A DNA stretch of 10,051 bases from assembly GCA_945787595.1 (NCBI GenBank), contig CALZJV010000309.1:1-10051 (forward strand), given 5' to 3'. Below, in pieces: positions 7,035-10,051 of this stretch (position 1 is its first letter; every line of letters begins with the position of its first letter). A model generated the notes under the pieces. That model was not told the origin of the DNA. It saw nothing but the letters and a program-made list of their open reading frames with translations, and searched no databases. This stretch comes from an uncultured Desulfobacterales bacterium. GTDB taxonomy: Bacteria > Desulfobacterota > Desulfobacteria > Desulfobacterales > JAFDCJ01. The position numbers and the translations under genes are program-made.

Positions 7035-7756
7035 GCCTGTTGATGGTTGGCGATATAACTGCCGCCTATGGTAAGGCAATCGTGCTGCAGAACCTGAGCC
7101 TCAGGGTTGCCGAAGGCGAGATCTGCGCCCTTCTCGGCAGCAACGGCTCCGGTAAAACAACTCTGATCAAAACCATAGAATTTGACGGAAAGCCAATCCG
7201 GGGAATGGACACCCACCGGGCCAGCGAGATGGGTATTTCGATCGTCCCCGAGGGAAGAAAAATATTCCCCGAGATGACGGTGACGGAAAATCTGAGAATG
7301 GGCTGCTTTCATGAAGACCGCAAAGATGTCATTCAATTAAGAATGCAAGAAATTTTTCAACTATTTCCCAGGTTGAAGGAGCGGGAACAACAGCTGGGAG
7401 GCACCTTAAGCGGCGGAGAACAGGGTATGCTGGCCATCGGGCGGGCTATGATGGGGGCGCCGCGTCTTATGATTCTAGATGAACCCTCTTTAGGACTTCA
7501 GCCCAATCTGGTTGAATTGATGTTTGAAATTGTCCAGAGGATCAATCAGGAGCGGGGCACGACCATTCTGCTGGCAGAGCAAAACGCCAAACGAACACTG
7601 GAAATCGCCGATTCTGGCTATGTCCTTCAGAAAGGCAGAATAATTGCCCAGGGAACAGCAACTGAGGTCGCCGGCAATGAAGTGGTTAAACAAGCTTATT
7701 TAAAGGCTGACAATTCACTGATCAAACAGGAATCATCTGCTAAGCAGATCAAATAG
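7031..7756 (+). CDS. livF: Branched-chain-amino-acid-type ABC transporter ATP-binding protein LivF
   Basis: Second cytoplasmic ATPase, 241 aa. It has Walker A GSNGSGKT (36-43), the LivF motif VPEGRKIFPEMTVTENL (72-88), intact signature LSGGE (126-130), Walker B LMILDEP (146-152), D-loop SLGL, and Gln184 in LAEQN, where most ABC ATPases have the H-loop histidine (glutamine is normal for LivF). Two oddities stand out. After Walker A the chain reads LIKTIEFDGKPI (45-56). LivF proteins normally carry about 12 more residues there (the SGLLxPxSGxI segment), so an in-frame deletion lies at about I49/E50, nucleotides 7175-7180. The C-terminus carries a polar tail (about 225-241) past the usual AYL end, which restores normal total length. 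Translation is coupled to livG by the ATGA overlap. Confidence 0.93.
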   Translation: MSLLMVGDITAAYGKAIVLQNLSLRVAEGEICALLGSNGSGKTTLIKTIEFDGKPIRGMDTHRASEMGISIVPEGRKIFPEMTVTENLRMGCFHEDRKDVIQLRMQEIFQLFPRLKEREQQLGGTLSGGEQGMLAIGRAMMGAPRLMILDEPSLGLQPNLVELMFEIVQRINQERGTTILLAEQNAKRTLEIADSGYVLQKGRIIAQGTATEVAGNEVVKQAYLKADNSLIKQESSAKQIK

Positions 7757-7812
7757 CCCGTCAGGAAGACCCGGACCTGAGGGGGCCTATAATTCCAGAG
7801 GAATTGTGAATT

Positions 7813-7986
7813 CAGATATCGTTGATTGGTTGATTAGTTGATTGGTTAAGTGGTTGTAAATATGGATTGATCCCATATTGGCAGCATAATTGGACACTTC
7901 ATGATTTAGCAATCGTAACATTCTAAAATTATGACTATAATTTCCCTAATCAACCATTCAACCAGTAAACTATTCAACGAGGTCTG
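7813..7986. mobile_element. MITE-like element, copy B (livF-peptidase gap)
   Basis: This 174-bp second copy of the element at 6058-6223 is in the same orientation. It carries one extra 8-bp unit (GTTGATTA/G type) in its left end, three units against two in copy A. The right end 7951-7978 is identical to 6188-6215. The internal hairpin is kept with slightly changed arms. The copy ends with CGAGGTCTG, which provides the GAGG ribosome site for the peptidase gene starting at 7992. At the same place copy A has CATGGTCTG, which lacks GAGG. Confidence 0.75.
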
Positions 7987-7991
7987 GAATT

Positions 7992-9122
7992 ATGGCGACA
8001 GAAGTGAATGCCCTGGAATTGACGCGTGAATTGCTCTCGTTTAATACGATTAATCCTCCCGGTCAGGAGCGACAATGCGCGCAGTACCTGGGTAAGTTGC
8101 TGGAAGATGGGGGATTCAAGGTTGCTTATTATGATTTCGATGAAAGCAGAACCAGCCTGATTGCGCGGTTGGAAGGCAGGCGCGGTAAGCCTCCGATCTG
8201 CTTTAGCGGGCACCTGGATACCGTCCCGCTTGGGGCCGAAAGCTGGCGCAAGGATCCATTCAGCGGTGAAGTAGACGGCAATCGGGTTTACGGCAGAGGT
8301 GCTTCAGATATGAAGTCCGGCATTGCCGCCATGGTTAGCAGCGCTCTCCGGCTGCAAAAATTCTTCCAGGAAAAGGCCGGAATCACATTAATCTTTACAG
8401 CCGGCGAAGAAACCGGCAGCCAGGGAGCATCCTATCTTGCCGGCCTCAGCCAGGTGCTCGGACACTGCGGTGCGCTTGTGGTCGGAGAACCGACCTCCAA
8501 CTATCCGCTGGTCGGGCACAAAGGCTCTCTCTGGCTGGAGATTGAATCGACGGGTATCACGGCCCACGGTTCCATGCCGGAGCAGGGTGATAACGCCATC
8601 TACAAAGCCGTTGAGACGGTCAATAAACTTCAAAAATTTGACTTCAACCTTGCGCCCCATCCGTTTCTGGGGAAACCAACCCTCAACGTGGGGACGATTG
8701 CGGGAGGCTTGAACATCAACTCCGTTCCCGATCGAGCCGTGGTCGGTGTGGATATACGCACTGTTCCGAGTCTTCCCAACGGCGCCGTCTACCAAAAGAT
8801 GAAATCCTATCTCGGTGAAGATGTGAAAATAAAACCGATCGTCGATATGGGCAGTGTCACGACCGATCCGGAAAATGAATGGATACAGGCAGTGTTTGAG
8901 ATCATGAAATCTTTCCTCGGAAAACGACCCGAGGCACGAGGTGTTGCCTACTTCACGGATGCCTCGATACTGACACCTGCTTTTGACATGCCTCCCACCG
9001 TCATCATGGGCCCCGGCGAACCGGGAATGGCGCACAAAACGGATGAGTTTTGCCGTGTCTCCAAAATAAAAGAAGCCACGGAAGCTTACTTTGAAATAGC
9101 AAAGAAATGGTGTAACGGATAA
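7992..9122 (+). CDS. M20 family metallopeptidase (ArgE/DapE-type deacylase)
   Basis: Predicted cytoplasmic di-zinc amidohydrolase of 376 aa, normal length for the ArgE/DapE/CPG2 group, which cleaves N-acyl amino acids or short peptides. All catalytic positions are visible: His74 and Asp76 in FSGHLDTVP (71-79), bridging Asp106 in GRGASDMKSG (101-110), catalytic Glu139 and ligand Glu140 in FTAGEETGSQGA (135-146), Glu166 in VVGEPTS, and His348 in GMAHKTDEF (345-353). His192 in ITAHGSMPE marks the dimerisation (lid) domain, which spans roughly 175-285. No signal peptide is present. GAGG at 7979-7982 lies at the end of repeat copy B, nine bases before the ATG. Its position 235 bp after livF on the same strand suggests it acts on the imported solute. 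Exact substrate (acetylornithine, succinyl-diaminopimelate, acyl amino acid, dipeptide) cannot be decided from motifs alone. Confidence 0.92.
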   Translation: MATEVNALELTRELLSFNTINPPGQERQCAQYLGKLLEDGGFKVAYYDFDESRTSLIARLEGRRGKPPICFSGHLDTVPLGAESWRKDPFSGEVDGNRVYGRGASDMKSGIAAMVSSALRLQKFFQEKAGITLIFTAGEETGSQGASYLAGLSQVLGHCGALVVGEPTSNYPLVGHKGSLWLEIESTGITAHGSMPEQGDNAIYKAVETVNKLQKFDFNLAPHPFLGKPTLNVGTIAGGLNINSVPDRAVVGVDIRTVPSLPNGAVYQKMKSYLGEDVKIKPIVDMGSVTTDPENEWIQAVFEIMKSFLGKRPEARGVAYFTDASILTPAFDMPPTVIMGPGEPGMAHKTDEFCRVSKIKEATEAYFEIAKKWCNG

Positions 9123-9231
9123 TCAAGGATAGGGAGACAAGTCTTCATTTCCCACACCATTTCAATAATAAAGTCGCACCCTCTATTTTCTCCTAATGGG
9201 CGCTTCAATATGTTGGGTTGGCTTGTCCCGT

Positions 9232-9290
9232 CGTAGCTCGTAAAGCGAAGTCGGAGCTGTCGCTGCGTAGCTTCAGCGAAGACGGAAGCT
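9232..9290. repeat. Two tandem quasi-palindromic units (CGTAGCT...GGAGCT type)
   Basis: Unit one at 9232-9258 and unit two at 9266-9290 share the frame CGTAGCT..(A)GCGAAG.CGGA(A)GCT. The second can fold, since TAGCTTC (9268-9274) pairs perfectly with GAAGCTA (9285-9291). This has the look of a REP-like dispersed palindrome family. Only two units are present. Confidence 0.6.
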
Positions 9291-9353
9291 AAAATTGATA
9301 CACAATCCACCATCTTCGATTTATCCGCTTTAAAAAAGCGCCTTACAAAAAGT

Positions 9354-9401
9354 AAAGATCCGGGTCCAGAGGGCCCGGCTTTGGTCCACCCCTGAGGGGT
9401 G
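9354..9401. terminator. Double hairpin, possible transcription end of the transporter-peptidase operon
   Basis: The first stem pairs CCGGGTCC (9360-9367) with GGGCCCGG (9371-9378), including one G-T pair, around an AGA loop. It is flanked by AAAG/CTTT that can also pair. A second perfect stem, CACCCC (9387-9392) with GGGGTG (9396-9401), follows. Neither has a real T run behind it, so intrinsic termination is doubtful. Confidence 0.35.
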
Positions 9402-9429
9402 ATATGGGTGATTACATTTGCCAGCAGTG

Positions 9430-9445
9430 TTCAGGTGTCGGGTGT
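9430..9445. repeat. Partial copy of the 3654 inverted-repeat arm
   Basis: TTCAGGTGTCGGGTGT is identical to 3657-3672. It is a solo copy with no inverted partner nearby, showing that the arm sequence is a dispersed word and not unique to the livH gap. Confidence 0.6.
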
Positions 9446-9533
9446 GCATGATTTACGCCATAGCCAGATTGAATATTTTAGGAATGCTATCGATTTAAAT
9501 TGAAAAGACAGAGCGAAGCGATACAACAAATCT

Positions 9534-9552
9534 TCAATCGTCAATCGTCAAT
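9534..9552. repeat. Short tandem array TCAATCG (2.7 units)
   Basis: Two full TCAATCG units plus TCAAT lie about 55 bases upstream of the vWA start. The array is short and may be part of a dispersed repeat family. Confidence 0.5.
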
Positions 9553-9608
9553 ATTCAATTCCGGCTTGTCCGGGTTGGGATAATGCCAGATGCCACCGGG
9601 AGGGCTCT

Positions 9609-10051
9609 ATGCAAAAGCAGGTCATTAACATTGGGTTGATAGTCATACTCGCCACCTTTATTTTTATATCGGCAGGAACCGGACCGCTCCTGGCGGCATC
9701 CGTTACTGCCAAGGGTGCAGATACCGCCCGCATAGTGCTGGTGCTGGATGCGTCCGGTTCCATGTGGGGCCAAATCGACGGCAAAGCCAAAATCGAAATC
9801 GCCAAAGAGGTTATGGCCGAGCTCATCGATCAAATTCCCACAGACTTTCAGACCGGTCTCACGGTATACGGCCATCGCCGCAAAGGCGATTGCAAGGATA
9901 TAGAAATGGTGATCCCCGTGGGACCGCACAACGCGTCCGTCATGAAGGCCAGAGTTCAGGCCATTAGCCCCAAGGGCAAGACCCCCCTGAGCGAGTCGGT
10001 CAAACAGGCCGCTCAGGCCCTGCGCTATACCGAAGAGCGGGCCACGGTAAT
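9609..10051 (+). CDS. Secreted vWA-domain protein, N-terminal part (runs off the window)
   Basis: The frame is open from ATG 9609 to the window edge, 147 residues visible. GGGAGGG at 9598-9604 is a good ribosome site. Residues 1-30 look like a Sec signal peptide: MQKQ, a long hydrophobic core, and LLAA before a probable cut. A von Willebrand factor A domain starts at about 41 (RIVLVLDASGSMWGQ). DASGS (47-51) supplies the DxSxS part of the metal-binding MIDAS site, and Thr125 in GKTPLSES the conserved threonine. YGHRRKGDCKDIE (87-99) is a conserved stretch of a family of extracytoplasmic vWA proteins sometimes named Ca-activated chloride channel homologs or ChlD-like. The protein likely binds a partner or ligand outside the cytoplasm. 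The remaining domains lie beyond the window. No functional link with the transporter is evident. Confidence 0.85.
   Translation, partial: MQKQVINIGLIVILATFIFISAGTGPLLAASVTAKGADTARIVLVLDASGSMWGQIDGKAKIEIAKEVMAELIDQIPTDFQTGLTVYGHRRKGDCKDIEMVIPVGPHNASVMKARVQAISPKGKTPLSESVKQAAQALRYTEERATV

Larger units (their letters stand above)
9123..9608. other. Repeat-rich gap between peptidase and vWA genes
   Basis: No gene is supported here. It holds a pair of related quasi-palindromes (9232-9290), several hairpins (9326-9340, 9354-9401), a 16-bp partial copy (9430-9445) of the inverted-repeat arm found at 3654, and a short TCAATCG tandem array (9534-9552) in the leader of the vWA gene. Confidence 0.7.

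Noticed and set aside
7791..7805. AATTCC-AGA-GGAATT hairpin after livF as operon terminator
   Set aside because: AT-rich short stem without a following T run, and the peptidase gene continues on the same strand.
8388..9035. Long minus-strand frame of 215 codons inside the M20 gene
   Set aside because: It lies wholly antisense to a gene with all catalytic motifs, and its translation is low-complexity in His/Arg/Gly with no recognisable domain. It is a shadow frame.
9086..9313. Minus-strand 75-codon frame over the end of the peptidase gene and the following gap
   Set aside because: No ribosome site or recognisable domain, it overlaps the repeat palindromes at 9232-9290, and composition is unlike the neighbouring genes.

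Overview
The window carries a complete branched-chain-amino-acid-type (HAAT/Liv) ABC importer operon followed by an M20-family amidohydrolase. A PIG-L/LmbE deacetylase lies on the opposite strand at the left, and the start of a secreted von Willebrand factor A (vWA) protein runs off the right edge. The host is a bacterium. The moderate base composition, a full Liv operon, and gaps full of short dispersed repeats of the TGAAACC / GTGTCGGGTGTCAG kind fit an uncultured Desulfobacterota-like (deltaproteobacterial) genome. That taxonomic guess is an inference from style, not from a marker gene.

Layout. 1-233: short heptamer repeats and two hairpins, one of them a likely terminator for the minus-strand PIG-L gene. 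234-962 (minus): PIG-L deacetylase. 963-2207: about 1.2 kb with no convincing gene, holding small open frames that look like remnants. 2208-2339: a small repeat insert bounded by a 13-bp direct repeat. 2350-3567: periplasmic substrate-binding protein. 3654-3826: an element with perfect 22-bp inverted ends. 3909-7756: livH, livM, livG and livF, with 4-bp ATGA overlaps at livH/livM and livG/livF. 6058-6223 and 7813-7986: two copies (about 92% identical) of one MITE-like element, before livG and before the peptidase. 7992-9122: M20 peptidase/deacylase. 9123-9608: repeat-rich gap. 9609-end: vWA protein.

How the genes work together. The binding protein captures a solute in the periplasm, LivH/LivM form the channel and LivG/LivF power it. 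The downstream M20 enzyme probably hydrolyses an amide bond in the imported or a related compound (N-acyl amino acid or small peptide). The divergent PIG-L enzyme could act on an N-acetylated sugar or similar compound, but nothing in the sequence ties it to the transporter.

Two points deserve attention in the transporter. LivG has no recognisable ABC signature (ISQID replaces the usual LSxGQ), and LivF lacks about 12 residues just after its Walker A helix. In the assembled heterodimer both changes fall in the same composite ATP site. I saw no CRISPR array, tRNA, rRNA, full insertion sequence or obviously new defence system. The nearest thing to an undescribed structure is the family of small repeat elements occupying nearly every gap of the operon.
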